From NCBI GenBank assembly GCA_030252795.1, contig CP127080.1:1252501-1316500 (forward strand): a stretch of DNA of 64,000 nucleotides, written 5' to 3'. The stretch comes from Porticoccaceae bacterium LTM1 (GTDB taxonomy: Bacteria; Pseudomonadota; Gammaproteobacteria; Pseudomonadales; Porticoccaceae). The notes below the pieces were generated by a model that worked only from the letters and a program-made list of their open reading frames with translations, did no database searches and was not told the origin of the DNA. This document shows positions 14,574-25,141 of the stretch, piece after piece (the first letter of the stretch is position 1; every line of letters starts with the position of its first letter). The position numbers and the translations under genes are program-made.

Positions 14574-17500
14574 ATGAAATTGTTTTACAAAAGATCTGCT
14601 TTAACGTTGGCGATTCTGGCGTCAAGTGCCAATTTGGCAGCCATGGCTGATGATGACAGGCAAGTTAATTTCAGTGTTAAAGCTCAACCTTTGGTTTCAG
14701 CAATAAAAGAATTTTCCAAGCAGTCCGGTATCCAGATTGGGTATGATTCCGATCTGTCAGTTGGGTTGAGTTCTCTCGGTGTTAATGATTCCATCAGTAT
14801 AGAAAAAGGGCTTGAGAGCCTCCTTAAAGGAACCGGCCTTACTTATGAGTTTATAAATGATGCAACTGTAATCCTGAAAACAGTTGTAAATCCTGATGAA
14901 AATGACGAAGGGGAAAGGCAACCAAAAGTAGTAGAAGAGGTTGTAGTTACCGGATCAAGAATTCGCAGCAATGCTCAACCCACTTCTTACCTGAAAGTGG
15001 TTCACCGGGAAGATTTTGAAAAGCTGGGCTTGGCGAGTGCGGAGGATATCGTACGCTACTTGCCCCAGAACTTTTCCGCCGTAAACTCTGGCACTACAAG
15101 TACTGGTCAGGGAAACAATACGACTCCTATTGGAACTCTCGGACAATCTGCGGCCAACCTTCGTGGGTTGGGAAGCAGTGCAACATTGGTGCTGGTGAAT
15201 GGTCGCCGTATTGCCGGTTCTCCTAACTATGAGGGCGACGGCACAATCAACCTTTCAACGATTCCCTCTGCGGCCATTGAACGTGTTGAAATCCTTCTGG
15301 AGGGTGCATCTGCTATATACGGTTCTGACGCGCTGGGTGGTGTAATCAACTTTATCCTGCGCAAGAACTGGACGGGTTCAGAAACCACAGTTCGCTATGA
15401 AAACAGTGCTCACGATGGTGATATCCGCTCGATTAATCAGGTGTTGGGTACAACCTGGGAGACTGGTAATGCGACACTGACTCTTGGTTATAAAGAGAGT
15501 GATTCGGTAAATGGCCACAAAGCGGGTTACAACTCTTCTGACTACTCATCGAAAGGTGGTAGTGATTTTAGAACCTATCCTATTAGTCCAACCTCTGGTC
15601 GTCCCGCCTATTATTTGCCTTCCCGAAACGGATATGCTGTTTTTTTAGGTGCGCTGCCTCAAGGTTATACTGGTTCCGATTGGACGATAGATGATTTGAG
15701 TTTTGATAATCTCGATGTCTACGACAGCGTTGCCGTTAGGGGTGTCAATGGCACCTCAATCAGTAAAGACAAAACGGTAACGCTAAACTTCGAGCAAGAA
15801 TTGGCAGGTACTTTTGTTGCTTTTGGTGACTTTCTATACAGCGATAAAACAAATAAAACCACTAGTAATATCAAGGCAACACCTTTTTTTGGTCCAGAAA
15901 TGGGCGCAGATAATCCGCACAATAATCTCGGAATCCCTGTCACGGTAGACTATCTGTTTGGCGATGAACCTCTGCCGGCCATGGATAACCATGTAGATCT
16001 AGATCGTTTTAACGCCAATTTGGGTGTGAGATTTGACCTGTCTGATAGTTGGCGAATGTCAGTGGTTGCATCCTATGGTACCGAGCGGAATCGTTCCTAC
16101 TCGACCGAGCTGGGTGGCGCAGCATACCTGTCTGCACTGGCTGGATTTCAGGTGGATGAAGAAGGTGAGCTGATATTGGATGGCAGTGGAGACCCAATAC
16201 CTGTACCAGCAATTAACTATTTTACTGGTGAACATGATGAAGGGTTGGATTGGAGCAGTTTTGTAGTTCCGAGATTTTCAAATGGCGAAACTACCAGTAA
16301 GAATGAGTCTCTTGAATTCAGTGCCGATGGTGATTTGTTCTCTATCGCCGGGGGCGAAGTAAAACTAGCAGTAGGTGGGCAACTGCGTACCGAGTCTTAC
16401 GACTTGAGTGATAACGGATTTGCCAAATTAGTGAACAACCTTGATGGTGTAGATCCACTTTTGGAGCGTGATGTACAGGCAGCATTTTTTGAAGCCAGTA
16501 TCCCTGCCATCAGTGAGCAAAATTCTTTACCGGGTATCCAGGCACTGGTCTTTACTGTGGCAGGGCGCTGGGAAGAGTACACCATGGAACACCAGTTCAA
16601 TGGACCGGACTCACCCAAAGAAGAAAAGGTATTTAACGAATTCAGTCCTAAAATCGGCTTTATGTGGCAACCCATAGATGAAGTGCGTGTCCGAGCCAGC
16701 TGGGCCGAATCGTTCCGGGCACCTTCGCTACTTGCTTTGGCGGAGCCGCCCACATTTTGGGGAAATTTCGAATACGAAGATATTGATCACCCGGACTTTC
16801 CCGGGGAAACAGTTACTTACAATGTGGATCAATATCGTGCCGGTAACCCCAATCTTTTGCCTGAGACCGCAACCACAATATCTGCGGGCGTTGAGTGGAT
16901 GCCGACGTTTCTTGAGGGTTTGACGATTTCGGCTACCTATACCGAAATTGACTGGGAAGACAAGATCGAAACCCTTCGCTACAGCGATGTTCGCCTTGCA
17001 TCCAATACTGAGCTTTATCCCGATATTTATATTAGGGGCGAAGACGGTTACCTCGTGGAACTGTATCAGCGCGCAGTCAATCTCTCGCAAAGTACAACCG
17101 AAGTGGTCGATCTCAATACGCGGTACGATTTCGATACCAACCTTGGTGCGTTCTATGTTGGTTTGGCAGCGGTTTATACGCTGGATGCCAGCAATACTAT
17201 TTTGGAAGGAGAAGCCCCAACTGAATTGGTAGCAACAGATTTTGGCCCTGATGAACTGGTATTGCGTGCCGAGATGGGTTGGAACGCAGGGGGCTTCGGT
17301 CTCAATCTGCTGGCCAGTTATTCCAGCAGTTATGACTATACAGACTTTGGTCGTAGAGAGCTGACAGGTCAACCTTTTGATCCTGTAGAACACTATTCAA
17401 CCATTGATCTGACAGGTTTCTACAATGCGGATAATAATTGGCAAATAAAAGCAGGTGTTCGAAACCTGTTTAACAATCAGTATCCTTTCGTAAATAGCTT

Positions 17501-17582
17501 TCGATCACCTTATGACCCCCAGCGGGTAGATACTCGTGGACGTATCATTTACATGGATGTCAGAAAATCATTTGATTTCTGA
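14574..17582 (+). CDS. TonB-dependent outer-membrane receptor with STN signalling domain
   Basis: 1002 residues. A signal peptide (about 1-25, cut after AAMA) leads to an STN domain (about 30-112, VNFSVKAQPLVSAIKEFSKQ). This is the module that passes the ligand signal to FecR-type proteins. A TonB box (VEEVVVTGSRI, about 124-134) precedes the plug (SAEDIVRYLPQN; GLGSSATLVLVNGRRIAG) and a long beta-barrel ending in Phe (MDVRKSFDF), as needed for outer-membrane assembly. The plug and barrel resemble the large receptors used for carbohydrates, peptides or metal chelates. The ligand cannot be read. Its own promoter matches that of the sigma gene. Confidence 0.95.
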   Translation: MKLFYKRSALTLAILASSANLAAMADDDRQVNFSVKAQPLVSAIKEFSKQSGIQIGYDSDLSVGLSSLGVNDSISIEKGLESLLKGTGLTYEFINDATVILKTVVNPDENDEGERQPKVVEEVVVTGSRIRSNAQPTSYLKVVHREDFEKLGLASAEDIVRYLPQNFSAVNSGTTSTGQGNNTTPIGTLGQSAANLRGLGSSATLVLVNGRRIAGSPNYEGDGTINLSTIPSAAIERVEILLEGASAIYGSDALGGVINFILRKNWTGSETTVRYENSAHDGDIRSINQVLGTTWETGNATLTLGYKESDSVNGHKAGYNSSDYSSKGGSDFRTYPISPTSGRPAYYLPSRNGYAVFLGALPQGYTGSDWTIDDLSFDNLDVYDSVAVRGVNGTSISKDKTVTLNFEQELAGTFVAFGDFLYSDKTNKTTSNIKATPFFGPEMGADNPHNNLGIPVTVDYLFGDEPLPAMDNHVDLDRFNANLGVRFDLSDSWRMSVVASYGTERNRSYSTELGGAAYLSALAGFQVDEEGELILDGSGDPIPVPAINYFTGEHDEGLDWSSFVVPRFSNGETTSKNESLEFSADGDLFSIAGGEVKLAVGGQLRTESYDLSDNGFAKLVNNLDGVDPLLERDVQAAFFEASIPAISEQNSLPGIQALVFTVAGRWEEYTMEHQFNGPDSPKEEKVFNEFSPKIGFMWQPIDEVRVRASWAESFRAPSLLALAEPPTFWGNFEYEDIDHPDFPGETVTYNVDQYRAGNPNLLPETATTISAGVEWMPTFLEGLTISATYTEIDWEDKIETLRYSDVRLASNTELYPDIYIRGEDGYLVELYQRAVNLSQSTTEVVDLNTRYDFDTNLGAFYVGLAAVYTLDASNTILEGEAPTELVATDFGPDELVLRAEMGWNAGGFGLNLLASYSSSYDYTDFGRRELTGQPFDPVEHYSTIDLTGFYNADNNWQIKAGVRNLFNNQYPFVNSFRSPYDPQRVDTRGRIIYMDVRKSFDF

Positions 17583-17690
17583 TGATGTTGTCAAACCTGT
17601 GCTAAACCAGCCGAGGGCGGGGATTTCCTGTCCTCGGTTGTAAAGTTGAGTTGAAAGTGAGTTGTAAGTGAGTTTCGCGAGGTAATTATC

Positions 17691-18209
17691 TTGAAGCAGT
17701 TGATGAGTCTCCTGGTTGGTTTGTGCTTTTTATATGGCCCTGGGCTGTCAGCGAGTGACTTGCCTGACCATCTGAAAAATCTGTCTGTTGCTGGACCCAC
17801 AGAGAGGGATCCTGTAACTGTGGCAGCTATGGTATGGCCAAAAGAGGCCAGTCCTGGTGATGAAATCACGGTTGCGCTCAAGGTTCGTATTAAACCCGGT
17901 TGGCGAATTTATCGATATGTTCCTGCATCAGAGCCGTACATAACCGCCAATTGGAAGTTGGAGTTGAGTGACAATCTTGAAAAGCTGGGGGAGTGGGAAA
18001 AGCCGGCGCCAGAAGCCTACCCGGAAAACCCCGAAATTTATATTTACCAGGGTGAACAAGTCTTTACGCACAAGATAAAAGTGCTAAAAGCAGGCAGTGG
18101 TGATCAAACCGTTAAAGCGACTATCAGCTATCAGACATGCAACCGGGATATTTGCTTGAGGCCACAGGAAAAAAGTAAAACGATGAAAGTCGTTATCAGC
18201 GGTAGTTAA
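17691..18209 (+). CDS. Periplasmic DsbD N-terminal-domain-like protein
   Basis: 172 residues from TTG at 17691 (GAGG at 17679-17682, 8-base gap); ATG at 17703 is an alternative. The signal peptide ends near LSAS-DLPD. The rest resembles the N-terminal immunoglobulin-like domain of DsbD (PF11412-type): VKIKPGWRIYRYVP, then the redox pair in YQTCNRDICLRP. No membrane or thioredoxin part follows, so it is a stand-alone domain. It could accept electrons from a DsbD-type membrane protein elsewhere. It lies 108 bases after the receptor and 31 bases before the lipoprotein gene; co-transcription is likely. Confidence 0.78.
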   Translation: MKQLMSLLVGLCFLYGPGLSASDLPDHLKNLSVAGPTERDPVTVAAMVWPKEASPGDEITVALKVRIKPGWRIYRYVPASEPYITANWKLELSDNLEKLGEWEKPAPEAYPENPEIYIYQGEQVFTHKIKVLKAGSGDQTVKATISYQTCNRDICLRPQEKSKTMKVVISGS

Positions 18210-18240
18210 CAACTGATGTTTAGTGAGGGAAATGATCGGT

Positions 18241-19761
18241 ATGAAAACAATGAATAGTAAATTAGTGCGAATAGTAAAGGGGCTGTTGGTTCTGGTCGCA
18301 GCCACATTGTTAATGGCTTGTGGTAAGCAAGTGGAAGCACAGTCAATTGAGAAGTCTGATTTAAGTATTTTGTACGTTGGACCGGATCCATCCAAGCCAC
18401 TATCTGATCGAGACAGGCAATTCTCGGTAGACCCGGATCGCTCCGAAAAACTGCAGCAGAAACGAGCGGCCGATTTCAAAAGTTTGCTGAGTCAATACTT
18501 CTCGAATGTTGAGGTTGTTTATAGTGACAACTACAAAGAGAACATGTCTGCTAAATACGATGTGACCATTTTTGATGCGCTTCCACCAAAGTTATCCGGT
18601 GGCAGGGTTGTTGACCCTGAAACAGGCGAGGAAACCTACGAACGGCGTCAGTATTTATCAGAAGAGTACAACCACGCCACTGTTATGATTGCCGAACCAT
18701 CGGCATTTATCGGTGAGGGTCGACAATTAAAGATTGATCATTTGTGTCTTTGCCTGGATGCCCATGCGCATGGCATGAAGCTGAATCATCCGATTTTCCA
18801 TACACCCTATAAAGTTGATATCACCTACGAAGAGCGAAAAACCCCCGGCAATTATGTTGCTCGTTATGGTGGGCGAGACCTGGGTGAAACTATGCCAATG
18901 TGGCGTATGCAGACGGAAGGGTTTGATGACGGCAAGGGCTTTCCTATCGGGCTTGTGTCCACAGGTTATGGCTTTGGTAACGGCATCGATTCTGAATGGA
19001 TCTCCAGCGGAGCTTGCCAGAAGGGTGTTGAGGCAACCGCCATTGGTCGACATGCCAACTTTTTTCACTGGGGCTTTGTGGCAGCACCGGAGTATATGAC
19101 CGAGAGCGCCAAGCTGGCATTTATCAACGCCATTCACTATATCGCGCCTTATAAAGGTGCCAGACAGGTAACGCGCAAGATTAAGGGTGTCCAGTTGAAA
19201 CCTTACTTGAGGGAGCAAGAGTGGACTGTTTCTGACCGGGGTTCAGCCCAGTGGCTTGCTTACCTTGAGAAGGGGCGTCAAAAATCCCTGAAAGAGCGCA
19301 AAGAGATGCAGGCGAAAAAAGATGCTGGCGAAGCGCTAACCGAACTTGAAAAAATGAAGCTGGGCTTCCCGGAGCAAAAGCAAGAGACACGCGCCTGGAC
19401 AATTCGCCATGAACCGGAGACCCTAAAAGAAAAGTTTGGAGAGGACTGGTCCGCGTATGAGCGTTATTACGCAGAAAACCTCGATTATTTTTATCCAGTA
19501 GCCGGTGAATGGTACAAAGTGGCGGTAGATGAAGATGCCAAGTCTTTGGAAATTCCTAACAACGATATCAAGTTGCTGGACACTGCAGTTGCAATGGTAG
19601 CTGAAGGTAATCGCAAAGATATGGCCATGGGCATACTGACTCGATACACCAACGAATCCTTCAAGACCGCAAAAGAGTGGGAGAATTGGTTGAAGGCCAA
19701 TCGCGATCAGCTCTACTTTTCAGAAGGGGATGGATACAAATTTGTTGTTGTTCCCAAGTAG
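18241..19761 (+). CDS. Putative outer-membrane lipoprotein of unknown function
   Basis: 506 residues from ATG at 18241 (GAGGGA at 18225-18230); the frame opens at GTG 18223. A lipoprotein signal with lipobox L24-M-A-C27 and Gly at +2 predicts outer-membrane anchoring. The core (YDVTIFDALPP; STGYGFGNGIDSEWISSG; GRHANFFHWGFVAAPEYMTE) has the feel of a glutamine-amidotransferase-like/ThuA-type alpha/beta fold, but I cannot assign a reaction. The C-terminal 150 residues are charged and helical and end in WENWLKANRDQLYFSEGDGY. Its place after the receptor and the DsbD-N-like gene suggests a shared periplasmic task. Confidence 0.8.
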   Translation: MKTMNSKLVRIVKGLLVLVAATLLMACGKQVEAQSIEKSDLSILYVGPDPSKPLSDRDRQFSVDPDRSEKLQQKRAADFKSLLSQYFSNVEVVYSDNYKENMSAKYDVTIFDALPPKLSGGRVVDPETGEETYERRQYLSEEYNHATVMIAEPSAFIGEGRQLKIDHLCLCLDAHAHGMKLNHPIFHTPYKVDITYEERKTPGNYVARYGGRDLGETMPMWRMQTEGFDDGKGFPIGLVSTGYGFGNGIDSEWISSGACQKGVEATAIGRHANFFHWGFVAAPEYMTESAKLAFINAIHYIAPYKGARQVTRKIKGVQLKPYLREQEWTVSDRGSAQWLAYLEKGRQKSLKERKEMQAKKDAGEALTELEKMKLGFPEQKQETRAWTIRHEPETLKEKFGEDWSAYERYYAENLDYFYPVAGEWYKVAVDEDAKSLEIPNNDIKLLDTAVAMVAEGNRKDMAMGILTRYTNESFKTAKEWENWLKANRDQLYFSEGDGYKFVVVPK

Positions 19762-19784
19762 TAGAATTGCTTTACCTCGCAAGT

Positions 19785-20023
19785 TGTCATCCTGAGCGTA
19801 GCGAAGGATCTCGGTTTTTGTTTTGAGATCCTTCACCCGCTTCGCGGACTCAGGATGACAGTGTCGGGATGGCAGGGCTCGCCAGCTGTCATCCTGAGCG
19901 TAGCGAAGGATCTCGTTTGTAGCTTCAACTTGTCGCTTTTGGTGCATAGCGGGCCGAAGGCGACAATCTCGGCCTCAATCAACAACGAGATCCTTCACCT
20001 GCTTCGCAGATTCAGGATGACAG
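19785..20023. repeat. Two TGTCATCCTGAGCG-family palindromes between lipoprotein gene and ilvY
   Basis: 19785-19860 and 19886-20023 each have GTAGCGAAGGATCTC and GAGATCCTTCACC arms. The second has a long loop holding another small inverted pair. No gene is seen in the gap. Confidence 0.85.
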
Positions 20024-20035
20024 AAATTGGGATAA

Positions 20036-20917
20036 CTATTTTTCCACCAGCAGCGACCAAAACGCCGCAACCAGCGGATTCTTTAATTTCTTTTCCAACA
20101 CACACAGCCCAACATCATAAGGCTCAAGCCCCGGCTCAATATCCAGCACCCGAACCCGATCTGCAATCGGGCTATGATCCAACACAATCTTCGGCACCAC
20201 ACCCACGCCAAAGCCCAAACTCACCATGCTAACAATCGCCTCGTTGCCACTGACCTGAGCATAAATTTTTGGCTTGATTTCCTGATCATGAAACCAGCTG
20301 TCGATATGTTTTCTCGATACACCACCTTCGGGAAAAATGACCGGAATCTTTTGCCAATTAATAAATTTGTCGGTGATCTGATCACTGAAGTCACAATTTT
20401 CGGCAGGAGCAATAAACAGTAAAGGGGTGTTCACGATGGGTTTAAAGGCCAGGCCGCGCGGCAGCCGATCCGGGCGGGCGGCGATGGTTATATCTTCTTC
20501 CCCGGCGGTAATTCTGGAAATGGCGTTCTCAGGGTCACCGGTATGCAACTTCAGATCAATGCCCGGGTACGCCTTTCGAAAATCCGCCAACAGGTTGTAG
20601 AGAATGCTGTAACTGGCCGTTACCGAGCAGTACATGCTGATCTCACCGCTGAGGTTGTCGCTGTTCTCAATCAAATCTGTTTTGATCAGATCCCACTGCT
20701 CAATGGCATCGCGTGCGTATTGCTGAAACTTTTCCCCTTCCTGGGTGAGCTCAACCGTACGATTGTCGCGGGTAAACAACTCCACGTTCAGCTCTTCTTC
20801 CAGCTGCTTAATGCTACGGGACAGGGCAGAAGGGCTGATATGACAACTTTCACTGGCGCGACCAAAGTGCAGGCAATCAGCCAGAGTGAGAAAGTGTTTT
20901 AGTGTACGTGTATCCAT
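20036..20917 (-). CDS. ilvY: LysR-type activator IlvY
   Basis: 293 residues from ATG at 20917 (the frame also opens at 20950). The N-terminal winged helix (MDTRTLKHFLTLADCLHFGR, SPSALSRSIKQLEEEL) and the effector domain align throughout with E. coli IlvY, including FTRDNRTVELTQEGE, MYCSVTASYSILY and GNEAIVSMVSLGFGVGVVP. IlvY activates ilvC when acetolactate or acetohydroxybutyrate is bound. It is divergent from ilvC, the conserved arrangement. Its 3' end abuts a palindromic repeat. Confidence 0.95.
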   Translation of the reverse strand: MDTRTLKHFLTLADCLHFGRASESCHISPSALSRSIKQLEEELNVELFTRDNRTVELTQEGEKFQQYARDAIEQWDLIKTDLIENSDNLSGEISMYCSVTASYSILYNLLADFRKAYPGIDLKLHTGDPENAISRITAGEEDITIAARPDRLPRGLAFKPIVNTPLLFIAPAENCDFSDQITDKFINWQKIPVIFPEGGVSRKHIDSWFHDQEIKPKIYAQVSGNEAIVSMVSLGFGVGVVPKIVLDHSPIADRVRVLDIEPGLEPYDVGLCVLEKKLKNPLVAAFWSLLVEK

Positions 20918-20945
20918 GTGATTGCACCGTAACTCAGGTAGTTTC

Positions 20946-21020
20946 GTCATTCCCGTGAAAGCGGGAATCCAGTGGTTTGCTTCTTCAAAAATATGGATTC
21001 CCGCTTTCGCGGGAATGACG
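20946..21020. repeat. GTCATTCCCG-family palindrome in the ilvY-ilvC control region
   Basis: GTCATTCCCGTGAAAGCGGG and ATTCCCGCTTTCGCGGGAAT arms flank a loop of about 30 bases. It lies 28 bases upstream of the ilvY start, inside the 257-bp divergent promoter region. Confidence 0.9.
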
Positions 21021-21046
21021 GAATGAGGAATTGAGGCAACTATAGC

Positions 21047-21071
21047 TTATGTTGTGGAAAATGGCACATAA
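21047..21071. promoter_or_regulatory. Candidate IlvY operator upstream of ilvC
   Basis: TTATGT (21047-21052) and ACATAA (21066-21071) form an interrupted palindrome of the size bound by LysR proteins. It lies about 100 bases before ilvC and beyond the palindromic repeat. The assignment rests on symmetry and position. Confidence 0.45.
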
Positions 21072-21168
21072 CATTGCATTTATATCATTTTACGCAACGC
21101 CAGACTTCGACTATGGTTACTGCCATCCGGCGTTACCGCCCAAATCAGACAACCCTTTAACCAGGTAA

Positions 21169-22191
<1,023 letters not shown>

Positions 22192-22200
22192 GAAACTATT

Positions 22201-22391
22201 GGTCGCACGTCGCACGTCGCACGTCGCACGTCGCACGTCGCACGTCGCACGTCGCAGCCAAGCTGTCATCCCCGCGCAGGCGGGGATCCATCTTGTTAAA
22301 TTCACATGGATCCCCGCTTGCGCGGGGATGACGAATTAACATCAGAGGCAGCCGCCTTTAGCGTGCGACGTGCGACGTCAGACGTGCGACC
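22201..22391. repeat. GTCGCAC-heptad element with a nested palindrome
   Basis: The left end is GGTCGCAC followed by about seven tandem GTCGCAC heptads (22201-22256). The right end is GCGTGCGACGTGCGACGTCA and onward to GTGCGACC at 22391, the inverted form. A GTCATCCCCGCGCAGGCGGG hairpin (22263-22334) lies inside. A relative with the same ends is at 56191-56341. Confidence 0.85.
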
Positions 22392-22444
22392 CTATAATCA
22401 AAACTGAAGCCCTACACTGGCACCAAACCCATTCGGAGTACCCC

Positions 22445-24292
22445 ATGCCCAAACTAAGATCCGCCACCACCACCGAAGGCCGCAATATGGCCGGTGCCCG
22501 AGCACTGTGGCGCGCAACCGGTATGAAAGACGGCGACTTTGGCAAACCGATTATCGCCATCTGTAACTCCTACACCCAGTTTGTGCCGGGCCATGTTCAC
22601 CTCAAGGACCTGGGCGACCTGGTGGCTGAACAGATCGAAGCCGCCGGTGGTGTTGCCAAAGAGTTCAATACCATTGCCGTGGATGACGGCATTGCCATGG
22701 GGCATGGCGGAATGCTTTACAGCCTGCCATCCCGCGACCTGATTGCCGATTCCGCCGAATACATGGTCAATGCCCACTGTGCCGATGCCATGGTGTGTAT
22801 CTCCAACTGCGACAAAATCACCCCGGGAATGCTGATGGCCGCCATGCGCCTCAATATCCCGGTAGTGTTCGTGTCCGGTGGCCCGATGGAAGCCGGTAAA
22901 ACCAGATTGGCCGAAGCCAAGATTGACCTGGTGGATGCCATGGTGGCTGCTGTTAAAGATGATGTCAGCGACGAAGAGAGCGAAGCTATCGAGCGCAGCG
23001 CCTGCCCGACCTGTGGTTCCTGCTCCGGAATGTTTACCGCCAACTCCATGAACTGCCTGACCGAAGCGCTCGGGCTGTCACAGCCCGGCAATGGCAGCAT
23101 GTTGGCTACCCACGCCGATCGCGCCGAACTGTTCCGCAGTGCCGGTCGTCGAATCGTCGAACTCTGTGAACGTTACTATCGCGATGATGACGAGAGTGTA
23201 TTGCCGCGTAATATTGCCAATAAAACTGCTTTCGAGAACGCGATGGTGTTGGATATCGCCATGGGTGGCTCGTCGAATACCGTATTGCACCTGTTGGCCG
23301 CAGCCCAGGAGGCCGGGGTGGATTTCACCATGGCGGATATCGATGCCTTGTCTCGCAAAGTGCCGCACCTGAGTAAAGTGTCCCCGGCAACGCCGCTCTA
23401 CCATATGGAGGACGTCCATCGTGCTGGTGGCATTATGGCGTTGATGGGTGAGCTGGATCGCGCTGGCCTGATCGATACCTCAGTTGGCCATATTGCCGGT
23501 TCAAGCCTGGCGCATGTCATCGACCACTGGGATATCAAAAGCCCCAATTGCCCTGAACATATCAAAGAGTTCTTCCGCGCCGGTCCGGCAGGGATTCGCA
23601 CTACCAAAGCATTCAGTCAGGATTGCCGCTTCGATACCCTGGATGATGACCGCGAGAATGGTTGCATCCGTTCCATCGACAACGCCTACAGCCCGGAAGG
23701 TGGCTTGGCGGTATTGTTTGGTAATATCGCCGAAGACGGCTGCATCGTAAAAACCGCTGGTGTGGAAAAGACCTGTTACCAGTTCACCGGTAACGCGCGT
23801 ATTTTTGAAAGTCAGGAAAGCGCTGTTGAGGCAATTCTTGCTGATCAGATCAAACCTGGTGATGTAGTAGTTATTCGCTACGAAGGCCCCAAAGGCGGAC
23901 CTGGTATGCAGGAAATGCTGTATCCCACCACCTATCTTAAATCCAAAGGTCTGGGCACCAGTTGCGCACTGATTACCGATGGCCGTTTTTCAGGCGGTAC
24001 CTCTGGCCTGTCCATCGGGCACGTGTCCCCGGAGGCTGCATCCGGCGGTACTATCGGTCTGGTGGAAGAGGGCGACAAAATCGAAATCGATATTCCTGCC
24101 CGTCGTATCGAGCTGAAAGTGTCAGACGACGAACTGGCCAAACGCCGCGAAGCCATGAACGCCCGCGGCAAACAAGCCTGGAAACCCGTCGACCGCCAAC
24201 GCACCGTATCCGTAGCCCTAAAAAGCTACGCCATGCACGCCACCAGCGCCGACCGCGGAGCGGTCAGAGACTTGAGTTTGTTTGACGAGTAG
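22445..24292 (+). CDS. ilvD: Dihydroxy-acid dehydratase
   Basis: 615 residues from ATG at 22445; [20 protein letters not shown] matches E. coli IlvD, so the longer frame from 22370 is not used. This Fe-S enzyme dehydrates dihydroxy-isovalerate and dihydroxy-methylvalerate to the 2-oxo acids. Cluster cysteines are in [11 protein letters not shown] and [19 protein letters not shown]. The substrate/Mg region [11 protein letters not shown] and the C-terminal [19 protein letters not shown] are intact. It probably shares transcription with ilvC, although a repeat element intervenes. Confidence 0.97.
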   Translation: MPKLRSATTTEGRNMAGARALWRATGMKDGDFGKPIIAICNSYTQFVPGHVHLKDLGDLVAEQIEAAGGVAKEFNTIAVDDGIAMGHGGMLYSLPSRDLIADSAEYMVNAHCADAMVCISNCDKITPGMLMAAMRLNIPVVFVSGGPMEAGKTRLAEAKIDLVDAMVAAVKDDVSDEESEAIERSACPTCGSCSGMFTANSMNCLTEALGLSQPGNGSMLATHADRAELFRSAGRRIVELCERYYRDDDESVLPRNIANKTAFENAMVLDIAMGGSSNTVLHLLAAAQEAGVDFTMADIDALSRKVPHLSKVSPATPLYHMEDVHRAGGIMALMGELDRAGLIDTSVGHIAGSSLAHVIDHWDIKSPNCPEHIKEFFRAGPAGIRTTKAFSQDCRFDTLDDDRENGCIRSIDNAYSPEGGLAVLFGNIAEDGCIVKTAGVEKTCYQFTGNARIFESQESAVEAILADQIKPGDVVVIRYEGPKGGPGMQEMLYPTTYLKSKGLGTSCALITDGRFSGGTSGLSIGHVSPEAASGGTIGLVEEGDKIEIDIPARRIELKVSDDELAKRREAMNARGKQAWKPVDRQRTVSVALKSYAMHATSADRGAVRDLSLFDE

Positions 24293-24299
24293 TCAAGCA

Positions 24300-24590
24300 C
24301 TCTCATTCTGAACTTTGCCTCACTGTCATTCTGAACTTTGCCTCACTGTCATTCTGAACGAAGTGAAGAATCCCGTGGTTGATTGAACCTAGAGATCCTT
24401 CGCTGCGCTCAGGATGACACGATTGATGTTTTGCTTCTTTGTCATTCTGAGGAGCAAGGCGACGAAGAATCTCATAGTTAGAAAGCAAACCAAAACCCGT
24501 CATTGCGAGCCGCAAAGCGGCGAAGCAAACCAGCGTCTTCCACGCCTGAACCTATCCAACCGTAGGGTGCGCCATGAGCACCAAAAGAAA
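24300..24590. repeat. Mixed palindromic repeats between ilvD and yoeB
   Basis: Several TGTCATTCTGAAC half-sites, a GAGATCCTTCGCTGCGCTCA arm (24392-24418), a GTCATTGCGAGCCGCAAAGC element (24499) and a GTAGGGTGCGCC half-site (24562) fill the 303-bp gap. No gene is seen. Confidence 0.8.
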
Positions 24591-24595
24591 AAAGC

Positions 24596-24850
24596 TCAAT
24601 AGTGATACCTAACCTGAGCAATCAAAATCGACTCCCCCTGAGCTTTATAAACAATGCGATGCTCATCATTGACCCGCCTCGACCAGTACCCCGAAAGCGC
24701 ATGCTTTAAAGACTCGGGCTTGCCAATACCATCAAAAGGATCTCGTTGAATGGCCTTAATCAGCAAATTGATACGCTGCAAAACCTTCTTGTCCGTTTTT
24801 TGCCAATGCAAATAGTCGTCCCATGCATTCCCTGCAAAAACTATTTTCAT
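24596..24850 (-). CDS. yoeB: YoeB-type ribosome-dependent mRNA endonuclease toxin
   Basis: 84 residues, identical in length to E. coli YoeB. The catalytic residues fall at the same numbers: E46, R65, H83 and Y84 (C-terminal RYHY). YoeB cleaves mRNA in the ribosomal A site when freed from YefM. Its start overlaps the antitoxin stop by four bases (ATGA), so the pair is translationally coupled, antitoxin first. Confidence 0.95.
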   Translation of the reverse strand: MKIVFAGNAWDDYLHWQKTDKKVLQRINLLIKAIQRDPFDGIGKPESLKHALSGYWSRRVNDEHRIVYKAQGESILIAQVRYHY

Positions 24851-25098
24851 TCAAGCAACTCCCTCTCTTCGCCAGCACCTGATTCCAGCTCTGCAATTGC
24901 CTGTACCAAAAGTTGCGCGTTCTTTGGGCTCCGCAATAAATAAGCGGTCTCTTCCAGTGCTTGATAATCCTCCATAGAGATCATCACTACAGCGCCTTCA
25001 CCTTTACGAGTAATCGCAATAGGGGCGTGGTCCTCGCAAACCTTGGCCATAGTCTTGGCAAGATTGCCTCGGGCAGCGGAATAACTAATGCTTTCCAT
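24847..25098 (-). CDS. yefM: YefM-type antitoxin (Phd/YefM family)
   Basis: 83 residues from ATG at 25098. The N-terminal DNA-binding Phd/YefM fold (MESISYSAARGNLAKTMAKV, then APIAITRKGEGAVVMISMED) precedes an acidic C-terminal tail (LESGAGEERELLE) that wraps the toxin. It lies directly upstream of yoeB with a 4-base overlap. Autoregulation of the pair through operators just upstream is known for the family; GTACATGTAC at about 25112-25121 is a palindrome suited to that. Confidence 0.94.
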   Translation of the reverse strand: MESISYSAARGNLAKTMAKVCEDHAPIAITRKGEGAVVMISMEDYQALEETAYLLRSPKNAQLLVQAIAELESGAGEERELLE

Positions 25099-25141
25099 AA
25101 TCAAAAACCTGTACATGTACAAAATTACGTACATAGTATCT

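Noticed and set aside
22201..22256. Heptad array as a CRISPR or coding repeat
   Set aside because: A 7-bp period without spacers or an open frame of note; it is the end of a larger inverted element.
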